NCBI GenBank assembly: GCA_930990065.1
Contig: CAKNOA010000001.1
Coordinates: 124,001 to 188,000 of the forward strand
Reading direction: 5' to 3'
DNA length: 64,000 bases
Origin: an uncultured Clostridia bacterium
Lineage (GTDB): Bacteria; Bacillota; Clostridia; Oscillospirales; Acutalibacteraceae
In this document: in pieces, positions 32,877 to 41,640 of the stretch
Layout of the letters: each line of letters starts with the position of its first letter
Numbering within the stretch: position 1 is the stretch's first letter
Notes under the pieces: model-generated
The model's input: only the letters and a program-made list of their open reading frames with translations
Databases searched by the model: none
Told to the model about the DNA's origin: nothing
Translations under genes and position numbers: made by a program

Positions 32877-35321
32877 CTATAACACGGTGTCCGGATTGCT
32901 ATCCGCATAAACCGTCACCTTATAAAATTCTTTTTTAGCTGCAAACTCACACAGTAACTGCGCCGTCATCTGTTTCATATCGCGAACCAGGCGGCATTTC
33001 ACAATGAGCTTATAGCGGTATTTTCCGCTTACTTTCCACACCGCCGCCGGTGAAGGCGTCAGCACCCGCAAGGGCAGGGACGGGTAGTCAGCCGCTGCCT
33101 TTTGCTGTAAAAGGCAGGAAAAGAAATGGCTGGCTTGCCGCACCTTCTCTTCCTGTTCGCCAATAAACCCAAACACCAACAAATCCGAAAAAGGCGGATA
33201 CAACATAGCATGGCGCAGGGCCACCTCTTTTCGATAAAAAGCAGGGTAATCCTGCCGGGCGGCCAGAGCAAACAGAGGATTTTCCGGTGTGTACGTCTGA
33301 ATGATCGCCTCACCGGCCCATTCACCCCGTCCGGAACGCCCGACAACCTGGGTCAGCAGGTCAAACGCCCGTTCACTGCTGCGAAAATCATCGCTATAGA
33401 GCGTTTGGTCGGCATTGAGCACCCCCACCAAGGTGACACGGGGGAAATCCAGCCCTTTGGCCACCATCTGGGTGCCGATCATCATATCGTATTCCTGCCG
33501 GGCAAAGGCCGCCAGTTTTTTTTGCAGGGTATCTTTGGCCATGGTGGTATCCGTATCCAGCCGCAACACCCGTGCTTCGGGAAACAGTGTCTGTAACTCT
33601 TCTTCCCCGCGCTGGGTACCTGCCCCCGAAAACCGCACGGCATTTTCGCCGCAGTGACGGCATCGATTGGTAAAAGGAATCGACGTGCCACAATAATGAC
33701 AGACTAGCCGGTGATTGGCACTGTGATAGGTCATGGAGATACTGCAATGGGGGCACGTAACCACTTCCCCACAATGGGTGCAGGCGGCAAACGTGTGATA
33801 GCCCCGCCGGTTTAATAGCAAAATCGACTGCCGTCCGGCCTGCAGATTGTCCCGCAATTTTTCTTGCAGCACCTGGCTGAACCCCGTTCGATTTCCCTTT
33901 TGGGTTTCCAGATTCATATCGACCAGTGTCACTTTGGGCAGTACCGCCGTGCCGTACCGTTCTTGCAGCGTAAAAAGCTGGTACCGGCCCGTCTGGGCCC
34001 GGTAATAGGTTTCCACACACGGCGTAGCCGAAGACAGCACACACAGCGCTTTGTGGTACGCACAGCGGAACTGTGCGACTTCCCGTGCATGGTAACGCGG
34101 CGCTTGTTCCGATTTGTAGGAAGATTCCTGTTCTTCATCCAGCAGAATCAGGCCTATATGCTGTAAAGGGGCAAAGACCGCCGACCGGGTTCCTACCACC
34201 ACACGCGCAAGGCCACGGCTGACGCGCTTCCATTCATCCAACCGTTCGCCATCGGACAGGGCACTGTGGAATACGGCAACCTGATCGCCAAAGGAAGAAC
34301 GAAACCGGCCGATCATCTGGGGTGTCAAGGCGATTTCCGGCACCATGACGATTACACCCTTATTTTCCTGTAAAACAGAGCGAATCAGCTCCAGGAAAAC
34401 CAGGGTCTTCCCGCTGCCGGTAATGCCATACAGCAGCGCCGTACCCCCCTTTTGCTCCCGATAGGCTTGTTGTAACCCCACAAGTGCCCGGTGCTGTTCC
34501 GGTGTGAGTGTATACACCGGCGCCTGCCGGTCAGGGGCATGATGAGGTGTGCGGAACACTTCTTCCTCAAAATAGGAAGCCGCTCCTTTTTTTACCAGGG
34601 CATCCACCACGGACGATCCGGCTCCGGTAAAATAACACAGTTCCTTCCCGTAAATCGCCCCCACTTTTTCGAGCATATCATATACGCTCTGCTGCCTGGG
34701 GGTTAGCCGGACCTTCGGCGGCAACGGCTGCCAGCGCACCATTTTCCGGGTAGCATCGGCGACCCGGCGGCACGCCTGTTCCTGCTTTTCCACCACACCT
34801 TGCTCCAGCATGGTTTTGAGAGACTCCGAATCGGCCGTCAGGCCCATACAGCGCAAAAAAGCTCCCTGTTCCACCGGTTTCCCGGCATCGTGAAGTTTTT
34901 GCCAAATGCGCCGCTGCTCCGGAGAAAGGTCATCGAGGGCACACTGGGCCCCCTGCTGTGTTAAGGCATAACTTTGCTGCAAGCGCATATGCAGCCCCAG
35001 TGGCAGCATCGCTTTTATAGCATCATATAATGTGCAAAAATACCGGCCCTTGATCCACTGGGCCAGAAGAATACGCTCCTCATCCAGGACGGGTTCCTCA
35101 TCCAGTACCGCTAGCAGACTTTTGGTGCCCGGAGCCGGCTCTTCCTGCTGCAAGGTGAGCACCAATCCCTGCCGGGTTCGGCTGCCGTTGCCAAAGGGCA
35201 CCAGCACCCGGCATCCCGGCTTTAGGCAAGCGGTGTATTCCTTCGGAACTATATAAGTAAACGGGCGGTCAAAATGATAAATCGTACCCTCTACCGCCAC
35301 GGCAGCGCATATCGATTTCAT
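32877..35321 (-). CDS. priA: Primosomal replication restart helicase
   Basis: 3'-5' superfamily 2 helicase that reloads the replisome at stalled forks. 814 residues with the N-terminal DNA-binding domain (FTYIVPKEY), Walker A GITGSGKT near residue 300, LLDEEQESSYK, a zinc region CTHCGEVVTCPHCSISMTYH and CHYCGTSIPF...CRHCG, and VVGRSGRG. Full length. coaBC, which often precedes it, is absent. Confidence 0.96.
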   Translation of the reverse strand: MKSICAAVAVEGTIYHFDRPFTYIVPKEYTACLKPGCRVLVPFGNGSRTRQGLVLTLQQEEPAPGTKSLLAVLDEEPVLDEERILLAQWIKGRYFCTLYDAIKAMLPLGLHMRLQQSYALTQQGAQCALDDLSPEQRRIWQKLHDAGKPVEQGAFLRCMGLTADSESLKTMLEQGVVEKQEQACRRVADATRKMVRWQPLPPKVRLTPRQQSVYDMLEKVGAIYGKELCYFTGAGSSVVDALVKKGAASYFEEEVFRTPHHAPDRQAPVYTLTPEQHRALVGLQQAYREQKGGTALLYGITGSGKTLVFLELIRSVLQENKGVIVMVPEIALTPQMIGRFRSSFGDQVAVFHSALSDGERLDEWKRVSRGLARVVVGTRSAVFAPLQHIGLILLDEEQESSYKSEQAPRYHAREVAQFRCAYHKALCVLSSATPCVETYYRAQTGRYQLFTLQERYGTAVLPKVTLVDMNLETQKGNRTGFSQVLQEKLRDNLQAGRQSILLLNRRGYHTFAACTHCGEVVTCPHCSISMTYHSANHRLVCHYCGTSIPFTNRCRHCGENAVRFSGAGTQRGEEELQTLFPEARVLRLDTDTTMAKDTLQKKLAAFARQEYDMMIGTQMVAKGLDFPRVTLVGVLNADQTLYSDDFRSSERAFDLLTQVVGRSGRGEWAGEAIIQTYTPENPLFALAARQDYPAFYRKEVALRHAMLYPPFSDLLVFGFIGEQEEKVRQASHFFSCLLQQKAAADYPSLPLRVLTPSPAAVWKVSGKYRYKLIVKCRLVRDMKQMTAQLLCEFAAKKEFYKVTVYADSNPDTVL

Positions 35322-35343
35322 CGGTTTGACCCCCCGTTCCCCA

Positions 35344-35550
35344 TCAGATCACGGCATCTTCCGGTTCTTTGATCACGCACTTGTGCTCTTTAAAATCGCG
35401 CACCGCGATCTCCACCGGTTTTTCATCCAGGATCACATGGTTTTCTTCGGCCTCTTGGGCGATTTGCCGCGCCCGCTTGGCCACTGCTACCACCAGGGAA
35501 TACCGGCTTTTATGCGGACAATCAATAATATTCGCAGAAGGTTTAAGCAT
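35344..35550 (-). CDS. rpoZ: RNA polymerase omega subunit
   Basis: 68-residue subunit that helps assemble beta-prime. Family pattern CPHKSRYSLVVAVAKRARQIA. ATG at 35550 with AAAGGG nine bases upstream; it overlaps the gmk stop by 8 bases. Confidence 0.92.
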   Translation of the reverse strand: MLKPSANIIDCPHKSRYSLVVAVAKRARQIAQEAEENHVILDEKPVEIAVRDFKEHKCVIKEPEDAVI

Positions 35551-36151
35551 CAATCAACACCCTTTCCACAACATCGCTGCAGCGGCTGTAACGCAGTTTT
35601 TCAGCAGCAATAATTCTCTGTACATCTTCCACGGCCTTTTTCAGGTCATCGTTGACTACAATGTAATCATAATCTTCAGCGTGTTCCATTTCCGAACGGG
35701 CCAAAGCCAGCCGGCGCTGAATGACTTCTTCTTCTTCCGTGCCGCGTTTATGCAACCGGCGGCTGAGTTCCTTCATGGAAGGCGGCAAAATAAAGATGCT
35801 CACACAGTCAGGCATTTTTTGTTTGATCTGTGCGCCCCCCTGTACTTCGATTTCCAGCACGACATCGCTGCCTTCGTTGGACCAAATTTCGACGGGGCCT
35901 TTGGGCGTACCGTAAAAATTACCGGCATATTCGGCGTGTTCCAGCATATCGCCTTTCTGAATCATTTCTTCAAATTCCGCACGGCTGAGGAAGAAATAAT
36001 CCTCCCCATCCACTTCGCCGGTCCGCGGGGCCCGGGTGGTGGCCGAGATCGAAAGCTTGATATTCCGGTCCGCATCCAGAATTTGCTTCATAATCGTCCC
36101 TTTGCCGCAGCCCGAAGGTGCCGACAACACAATTACCAACCCTTTATTCAT
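35543..36151 (-). CDS. gmk: Guanylate kinase
   Basis: Phosphorylates GMP to GDP. 202 residues with P-loop [10 protein letters not shown] (residues 10-19), [17 protein letters not shown] and [11 protein letters not shown] at 36151, overlapping the end of remA by 8 bases. Confidence 0.97.
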   Translation of the reverse strand: MNKGLVIVLSAPSGCGKGTIMKQILDADRNIKLSISATTRAPRTGEVDGEDYFFLSRAEFEEMIQKGDMLEHAEYAGNFYGTPKGPVEIWSNEGSDVVLEIEVQGGAQIKQKMPDCVSIFILPPSMKELSRRLHKRGTEEEEVIQRRLALARSEMEHAEDYDYIVVNDDLKKAVEDVQRIIAAEKLRYSRCSDVVERVLIDA

Positions 36152-36422
36152 CGTTTTCCATCTCCTCATCTTCGTTTAGGTCATCATCACGGTCATTTAA
36201 GCGATTTGCCACGGTTTCCGGTTGTACCGCTGACAGGATTACATGGTCACTGTCCATAATAATCACCGCACGGGTACGACGGCCATAGGTCGCATCGATC
36301 AGGGAACCCCGTTCCTTCGCATCCTGCACGATGCGCTTAATGGGCGCCGATTCAGGGCTCACGATAGCTACCAGCCGGCTGGCCGAAACCATATTGCCAA
36401 AGCCAATGTTGATCAGTCTCAT
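36144..36422 (-). CDS. remA: RemA/DUF370 regulatory protein
   Basis: 92-residue DNA-binding protein; in B. subtilis RemA activates matrix and osmoprotection genes. [45 protein letters not shown] are all conserved. The acidic C-terminal tail ([17 protein letters not shown]) is an extension beyond the usual 80-90 residues. Confidence 0.93.
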   Translation of the reverse strand: MRLINIGFGNMVSASRLVAIVSPESAPIKRIVQDAKERGSLIDATYGRRTRAVIIMDSDHVILSAVQPETVANRLNDRDDDLNEDEEMENDE

Positions 36423-36434
36423 CCGCCGCCTCCT

Positions 36435-37313
36435 TTACTCAATGTTCTGGATCTGTTCACGGATCTTCTCGATCTCGGCTTTTATATCCACCACCATGTA
36501 GGCAATTGATGCATCGCAGCACTTGGAACCAATGGTGTTGGCTTCTCGGTTCATTTCCTGTACCAGGAAATCCAGCTTGCGCCCTACGGCTTCATCAGAA
36601 TTCAACATGGTTTTCATCTGGCCAAAATGGCTGCGCAGACGGACCGTCTCTTCGGCCACGGCCACTTTATCGGCAAAAATAGCCGTTTCCGTCAGTAGCC
36701 GCTGTTCGTCCACCTGGGCATCCCCCAGCATCTCCTGAATCTTCGCGCGCAACTTCTGTTCATATGCAGAAACCGATTGCGGTGACCGCTCTTCCACTTT
36801 TTCGACCAGCGAAAGAATCGTACCGGCCCGGGCCAGCACATCTTCTTTCATGCGAACCCCTTCGGCTTCCCGCATAGACACAAACCGGTCGGCCGCACTT
36901 TTCAGCACCGGCTGCACTGCCGCCCATACGGCTTCTTCATTTTCGGGTGCTTTGTGTACCGACAGAATATCCGGATACCGCGAAAGCCCGACCGCTGTCA
37001 GATCATCGGAAAGGCCATACCGGTCGCGCAATTCCTGCAAAGCCTTTACATACCCCGCCGCCATCGAATGATTGACCAGCACTTGCACCGGTGCATCCTC
37101 CAGCGTTTCGATGGATGCATAGACATCAATCTTTCCTCTGGAAACCCGCGACTGCATATATGTTTTCAATTTGTCATCGAGAAACGCATACCCCCGCGGT
37201 GTACGGCATCCAAATTCAAAATAGCGATGATTGACGGATTTGATCTCTACGGTTACCCGATGGCCATTGACGGTGTCCTCCGCACGGCCGTAACCTGTCA
37301 TACTTCTGATCAA
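36435..37313 (-). CDS. yicC: YicC-family endoribonuclease-like protein
   Basis: 293 residues matching YicC/YloC, proteins linked to RNA turnover. SMTGYGRAE start, EIKSVNHRYFE, and the C-terminal LDFLVQEMNREANTIGSKC are diagnostic. The start is TTG at 37313, giving the usual IRSMTGYG beginning with GGGGG nine bases upstream. First gene of the 13-gene operon ending with thiN. Confidence 0.93.
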   Translation of the reverse strand: MIRSMTGYGRAEDTVNGHRVTVEIKSVNHRYFEFGCRTPRGYAFLDDKLKTYMQSRVSRGKIDVYASIETLEDAPVQVLVNHSMAAGYVKALQELRDRYGLSDDLTAVGLSRYPDILSVHKAPENEEAVWAAVQPVLKSAADRFVSMREAEGVRMKEDVLARAGTILSLVEKVEERSPQSVSAYEQKLRAKIQEMLGDAQVDEQRLLTETAIFADKVAVAEETVRLRSHFGQMKTMLNSDEAVGRKLDFLVQEMNREANTIGSKCCDASIAYMVVDIKAEIEKIREQIQNIE

Positions 37314-37375
37314 TGGAACATACCCCCATTGGCGTTTGATTCTATGCCAAAGCAATAGAAATACATATACAGTTT

Positions 37376-37404
37376 ATTTTACCATGTTCCCATCCGCTTT
37401 GCAA
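37376..37404 (-). promoter_or_regulatory. Promoter for the yicC-thiN operon
   Basis: Minus strand TTGCAA, 17-base spacer, TGG-TAAAAT (extended -10), about 63 bases before the yicC start. Confidence 0.7.
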
Positions 37405-37416
37405 CCATTGCCAAAA

Positions 37417-37449
37417 AGAAAAAGGGTAGAGAATTGCTTCTCTACCCTC
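37417..37449 (-). terminator. Terminator after the carboxyltransferase trio
   Basis: GGGTAGAGAA-TTGC-TTCTCTACCC stem with T5 on the minus strand. Confidence 0.92.
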
Positions 37450-37474
37450 CCTATTTCCTATACGGAACAGCTTA

Positions 37475-38875
37475 TTACACGGGGTGCACTTTATTGGCGG
37501 CATCCGCATGCTTGCCGTCGATCCCATACTTCGCTTCTTTTCTCTTTTCAAAGAAGCCGGGCGCCACTTTCGGGAACATGGCATAAGACAGCACGTCTTC
37601 TTCCTGTTCGGTCCACTGTGCGCATTCCTTGCGGAGTTTATCGAGTTCGGGTTCGATCAGGTCGGCCGGACGGCAGGTTACCGGTTTACGGTCGCCAATA
37701 ATCTTCTTGCGGAATTCGGGATCGATTTCCACAGGGGTCTTGCCATACATGCCAGCCACCAGGTCTTTGAACTGGTCGTTGCACATCTTGTAACGTTCGC
37801 CCAAGATGACATTGAACACAGCCTGCGTACCCACGATCTGAGAGGTAGGCGTTACCAGAGGCGGATAACCGGCATCTTTTCTCACGCGCGGCACTTCTTC
37901 CAGCACTTCGGTGAGCTTGTCTTCCTTGCCAGCCTGCTTCAGCTGAGACAGCAGGTTGGACAGCATGCCGCCGGGTACCTGATAAATCAGCGCCTTGGCG
38001 TCAGCGGTCAGCATCTTGGGATCCAAGAGGCCTTCCTTAATATACTTTTCACGCAGGGTCATGAAGTATTCGCGCACTTCGCTCAGCGCAATCAGATCCA
38101 GGCCCGTATCATATTCGGTACCCTGCAGAGCCGCCACCATGGATTCCGTGGGAGCATGGGACGTACCCTGAGCCAGAGGCGACATAGCGGTATCGATAAT
38201 ATCGGCACCGGCTTCAATACCCTTGAGCAGGCACATGGAGGCCAGACCGGAGGTATAGTGCGTATGCAGGTCAACCGGGATGCTCACGGCGCTCTTGATC
38301 GCCTGAACCAGTTCGGCGGTCTTATACGGCGTCAGCAGAGCCGCCATATCCTTAATGCAGATGGAATCAGCGCCGGCTTCTTCGATGCGCTTCGCATAAT
38401 CCACATAGTATTCGGTGGTGAATACGGGACCCGTGGTATAGGAAATGGCGATCTGTGCATGAGCGCCTTCCTTCTTCGCCGCATGAACAGCGGACTGCAG
38501 GTTGCGGATATCGTTCAGGGCGTCGAAAATACGGATGATGTCAATACCGTTGGCCACAGACTTCTGTACGAAGTATTCCAGCACGTCGTCCGCATAGTGA
38601 CGGTAACCCAGCATGTTCTGGCCACGGAACAGCATCTGCAGTTTCGTGTTGGGGCACTTGTCCTTAATGGTACGCAGGCGCACCCAGGGATCTTCGTTCA
38701 GAAAACGCATGCACGCATCAAACGTAGCGCCGCCCCAGCATTCCAGGGAGAAGAAACCGATTTTATCCAGCTTATCCAGGATCGGCACCATGTCGCTCAG
38801 CGGCATTCTCGTAGCCAGCAGAGACTGATGGGCATCACGCAGTACGGTTTCGGTAATCAGAATTTTTTTAGCCAT
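37475..38875 (-). CDS. Oxaloacetate/pyruvate carboxyltransferase subunit (5S / OadA-like)
   Basis: 466-residue HMGL-fold carboxyltransferase moving carboxyl between biotin and pyruvate/oxaloacetate. Motifs: ITETVLRDAHQSLLATRM, LECWGGATFDACMRFL, LFRGQNMLGYRHYADD, the metal-site DLHTHYTSG and the lysine in IKDMAALL. It lacks a biotin domain, which is supplied by the next-upstream gene. Same subunit type as transcarboxylase 5S, OadA and pyruvate carboxylase B. Partner genes, not sequence, suggest transcarboxylase. Confidence 0.92.
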   Translation of the reverse strand: MAKKILITETVLRDAHQSLLATRMPLSDMVPILDKLDKIGFFSLECWGGATFDACMRFLNEDPWVRLRTIKDKCPNTKLQMLFRGQNMLGYRHYADDVLEYFVQKSVANGIDIIRIFDALNDIRNLQSAVHAAKKEGAHAQIAISYTTGPVFTTEYYVDYAKRIEEAGADSICIKDMAALLTPYKTAELVQAIKSAVSIPVDLHTHYTSGLASMCLLKGIEAGADIIDTAMSPLAQGTSHAPTESMVAALQGTEYDTGLDLIALSEVREYFMTLREKYIKEGLLDPKMLTADAKALIYQVPGGMLSNLLSQLKQAGKEDKLTEVLEEVPRVRKDAGYPPLVTPTSQIVGTQAVFNVILGERYKMCNDQFKDLVAGMYGKTPVEIDPEFRKKIIGDRKPVTCRPADLIEPELDKLRKECAQWTEQEEDVLSYAMFPKVAPGFFEKRKEAKYGIDGKHADAANKVHPV

Positions 38876-38889
38876 AATGCAGGACCCCC

Positions 38890-39282
38890 TTACTGGAGGG
38901 AAACAATGGGAGCGCCGGTATCGACACTTTCACCCTTGTTCACATGCACAGCCGCCACAACGCCGTCATGAGGAGCCATGATTTCGTTTTCCATCTTCAT
39001 AGCTTCCAGAATGGCCAGCACGTCGCCCGCTTTCACGGAATCGCCCGCTTTGACATTCACGCTCAGAATGGTGCCGGGCATCGGAGCCTTCACGGCTTCA
39101 GAGCCAGCGGGAGCCGCTGCGGGAGCGGGAGCTGCCGCCGGAGCCGGAGCTGCTGCGGGAGCCGGAGCCGCCGCGGGAGCCGGAGCTGCTACAGGGGCCG
39201 CTGCCACGGGAGCCGCGCCGCCAACTTCTTCTACCTGTACATTATAAGCCACACCATTAACGGTAACTTTCAGATTTTTCAT
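38890..39282 (-). CDS. Biotin carboxyl carrier protein (1.3S-like)
   Basis: 130 residues: short N-terminal segment (KNLKVTVNGVAYNVQVEEVG), a long Ala/Pro linker (about 22-60) and a biotinyl domain with the modified lysine in EAMKMEN. The linker is encoded by four 18-bp repeats. It carries carboxyl between the two flanking carboxyltransferases. Confidence 0.95.
   Translation of the reverse strand: MKNLKVTVNGVAYNVQVEEVGGAAPVAAAPVAAPAPAAAPAPAAAPAPAAAPAPAAAPAGSEAVKAPMPGTILSVNVKAGDSVKAGDVLAILEAMKMENEIMAPHDGVVAAVHVNKGESVDTGAPIVSLQ
39122..39193. repeat. Four tandem 18-bp repeats in the biotin carrier linker
   Basis: Units at 39122, 39140, 39158 and 39176, each like GGAGCCGGAGCTGCTGCG, encoding the six-residue block APAPAA or a close variant. 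Copy-number change would keep the frame and alter linker length by six residues. Confidence 0.85.
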
Positions 39283-39314
39283 AATTGATCGTTCCTCCTG
39301 TCTCTGTTCGATCC

Positions 39315-40664
39315 TTACAGCTGAATATTGGCATGCTTCTTCGCCAGGCGCTGTACGCGCTTACCGGCGAGCATATCCAGAGCACCCAGCACTTTCGCGC
39401 GGGTTTCTTCCGGCAATACGACGTCTTCGATAAAGCCTTCTGCCGCCGCTTTGAAAGGCGTGCATTCCGTTTTGGCATAGTCTTCGATCAGCTTTTCGCG
39501 GTCATGGATCGGATCAGCCGAATCGGCCAGCTTGTCACTGCAGGTAAACATGCAAGCCGTTGCCGGAGCCAGCGGGGACACAACCGCATCCGGCCATGCC
39601 AGCGTAATGTCGGCATTGGCGCCGCGGCCCGCCACAGCAATATAAACAGCACCCACAGCATGGCCACAAATAACCGTCGTCTTGGCCGTGGTTGCTTCAC
39701 TATAGGCGTTGCTCAGTTTGCAAGCTTCCCGTACGCTGGTAAAGCCGTCCGCATGTACAGCCGTAACAACCGGCAGCGAGAAGGCATCGCAGAAGCGCAC
39801 AAAACGAGCCGCTTTCGAGCAGCCGTCGCCGCAAATCGTGCCATCCAGCGCTACCATACCGACCGTCAGGCCGTTCATAGCCGCCAGGCCCGTGCACACG
39901 CAGGAGCCAAAATCTTTGCTCAGTTCTACGAAAGAGCCTTCATCCGCCATCGCTTTAACGGCATCGGCTGCTTTCATGCCAGCCACCGTAGTACCGGCTG
40001 CCGCCACACCGGCAAAGTCCACAACGGGAGCTCCGCACAGGTTGTTGGAAGGCAATTTCACCAGCAGGTTCCGCACAGCCGCAATCGCGTCGTCTTCGCT
40101 GCCAGCTGCAATATGGCAAATACCAGCGCTCATAGCGTCTTTTTCACTGGCATCGGCACCGGCGGTATCCAGGGTCAGTTCCCCTTTGTCCGACATCACG
40201 ACGAAATCAGCACCGGCGGCGATCATGGCCGACGTGCCCACACAGGGACCCAGCACCAGCGCGATCTGCGGAACCACACCGGACAGATTGTTGCTGGCCA
40301 GCAGGATTTCGCCGTAAGCTGCCATCATGGCGGCGCCTTCATCCAGACGGCCACCGTTGGAATCGAACACACCGATCACGGGAGCGCCGGCTTTAAGGGC
40401 CAGGTCATACACCTTTTTAATCTTCTGGGCCTGTGCTTTGCTCATCGCACCGCCACAGATATCCGGGTTCTGCACATAGGCATATACCGGGCAGCCTTCG
40501 ATCGTGCCACGGCCTGCGGCGGCCTCCGCGTACCCGTCACCGGATTTGGCATAGGCGTCGATCTCCTGGAAAGAGCCCTCGTCAAACAAACGGGAGATAC
40601 GTTTGTATGCACTGGTTTTCAGCAGTGCATCACGAGAGGCCTGCAATTCATTGCTTGCGCTCAT
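39315..40664 (-). CDS. Acyl-CoA carboxyltransferase (12S-like)
   Basis: 449-residue crotonase-fold carboxyltransferase of the AccD/AccA, PccB, 12S family: GVFDSNGGRLDEGAA, two oxyanion glycine regions (SGVVPQIALVLGPCVG and KTTVICGHAVGAVYIAVAG), and a C-terminal half with ITLAWPDAVVSPLAP. About 60 residues shorter than 12S or MmdA (around 510). First gene of the trio, with a good promoter. The acyl-CoA substrate (acetyl, propionyl or glutaconyl) cannot be read from sequence. Confidence 0.85.
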   Translation of the reverse strand: MSASNELQASRDALLKTSAYKRISRLFDEGSFQEIDAYAKSGDGYAEAAAGRGTIEGCPVYAYVQNPDICGGAMSKAQAQKIKKVYDLALKAGAPVIGVFDSNGGRLDEGAAMMAAYGEILLASNNLSGVVPQIALVLGPCVGTSAMIAAGADFVVMSDKGELTLDTAGADASEKDAMSAGICHIAAGSEDDAIAAVRNLLVKLPSNNLCGAPVVDFAGVAAAGTTVAGMKAADAVKAMADEGSFVELSKDFGSCVCTGLAAMNGLTVGMVALDGTICGDGCSKAARFVRFCDAFSLPVVTAVHADGFTSVREACKLSNAYSEATTAKTTVICGHAVGAVYIAVAGRGANADITLAWPDAVVSPLAPATACMFTCSDKLADSADPIHDREKLIEDYAKTECTPFKAAAEGFIEDVVLPEETRAKVLGALDMLAGKRVQRLAKKHANIQL

Positions 40665-40715
40665 AAATGTTCCTCCATTTCTCGTGATAAGTGAGAATAA
40701 ACAACATACTCGTTA

Positions 40716-40744
40716 ATTATAAAACATTTCTGCCATATTGACAA
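40716..40744 (-). promoter_or_regulatory. Promoter for the carboxyltransferase trio
   Basis: Minus strand TTGTCA, 17-base spacer, TATAAT; GGAGG ribosome site follows about 45 bases downstream. Confidence 0.85.
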
Positions 40745-40754
40745 GTCCTCCGAC

Positions 40755-40790
40755 AAAAAACCTGCCGAATTTCGGAAAGATTTTTCCGGC
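40755..40790 (-). terminator. Possible terminator after rluB
   Basis: Bulged stem GCCGgAA / TTCGGC followed by AGG and T6 on the minus strand, 7 bases after the rluB stop. Confidence 0.45.
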
Positions 40791-40796
40791 TTGTCC

Positions 40797-41603
40797 TTAT
40801 TTGCGCCGGGAAGAGCCCGGCCGGTGGGAAGGACGCGGCCCATGAGGCGGCGGTTCCAGCTGTGCGCCCCGACGCGCATGGGCCCGGGCGCTAGCGAGCA
40901 GCCCTTTGATTTCTTCTTTCGTCAGTTCCCGGTACTGGCCAGGCTGCAGCATGCCCAGTTTGACCGGCCCCATGGCGATGCGCTTTAATCGGGCCACTTC
41001 CAGCCCCAACTGTTCGCACATCTTTCGAATTTGACGGTTGCGCCCCTGCTGCAAAACGATTTCCAGCACCACACGGCCCTGTTGTTGTTCCAACACCCGT
41101 ACGGAAGCCGGCAGGGTTTTTTCCCCGTCGATTTCCATGCCTACGCTCATCTGGGTGAGCTGGTCTTCCGTAATACCGGGGCGAATGGTAACCCGGTAGA
41201 CTTTAGGTACATGCATGGACGGATGCACCATTTTATTGGCAAATTCCCCGTCATTGGTCATAAGCAGCAGCCCTTCGGATTCCCGGTCCAGCCGTCCCAC
41301 CGGATAAATGCGTTCGGGAATATCTTTTACCAGTTCGGCCACACAACGGCGCCCCATTTCATCGCTCATGGTGGTGATGTAGCCCCGGGGTTTGTGCAGC
41401 ATGATGTACACATTTTTGCCCCGCGCCTGTACCGGACGGCCTTTTACGGCCACACGGTCCCGCCGGGGATCAACTTTATCCCCGATATGGGCCGTTTCCC
41501 CGTTTACCGTGACCCATCCGGCCTGGATCATTTCTTCTGCTTTGCGCCGTGAAGCTACGCCGCAATCCGCCAGCATTTTTTGCAGGCGTGTATCTTTTGC
41601 CAT
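40797..41603 (-). CDS. rluB: Pseudouridine synthase, RluB family
   Basis: 268 residues: S4 domain (LQKMLADCGVASRRKAEEMI), catalytic YPVGRLDRESEGLLLMTNDG, and QGRNRQIRKMCEQLG. Acts on 23S rRNA U2605 in relatives. The C-terminal 35 residues are basic and Arg/Pro/His-rich (RARAHARRG...), probably an RNA-binding tail. Position after a D,D-carboxypeptidase gene is usual in Firmicutes. Confidence 0.93.
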   Translation of the reverse strand: MAKDTRLQKMLADCGVASRRKAEEMIQAGWVTVNGETAHIGDKVDPRRDRVAVKGRPVQARGKNVYIMLHKPRGYITTMSDEMGRRCVAELVKDIPERIYPVGRLDRESEGLLLMTNDGEFANKMVHPSMHVPKVYRVTIRPGITEDQLTQMSVGMEIDGEKTLPASVRVLEQQQGRVVLEIVLQQGRNRQIRKMCEQLGLEVARLKRIAMGPVKLGMLQPGQYRELTKEEIKGLLASARAHARRGAQLEPPPHGPRPSHRPGSSRRK

Positions 41604-41640
41604 GAATCATTCCTCGCTTTTCTTTTTTCCTTGCCGTCTG

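Noticed and set aside
37484..38971. A 495-codon open frame on the plus strand opposite the 5S-like carboxyltransferase gene
   Set aside because: Antisense shadow of a strongly conserved gene with biased codons; no ribosome site or recognisable motif. The same holds for long antisense frames at 22862-23857, 27021-28106, 39285-40694 and 50970-52310.
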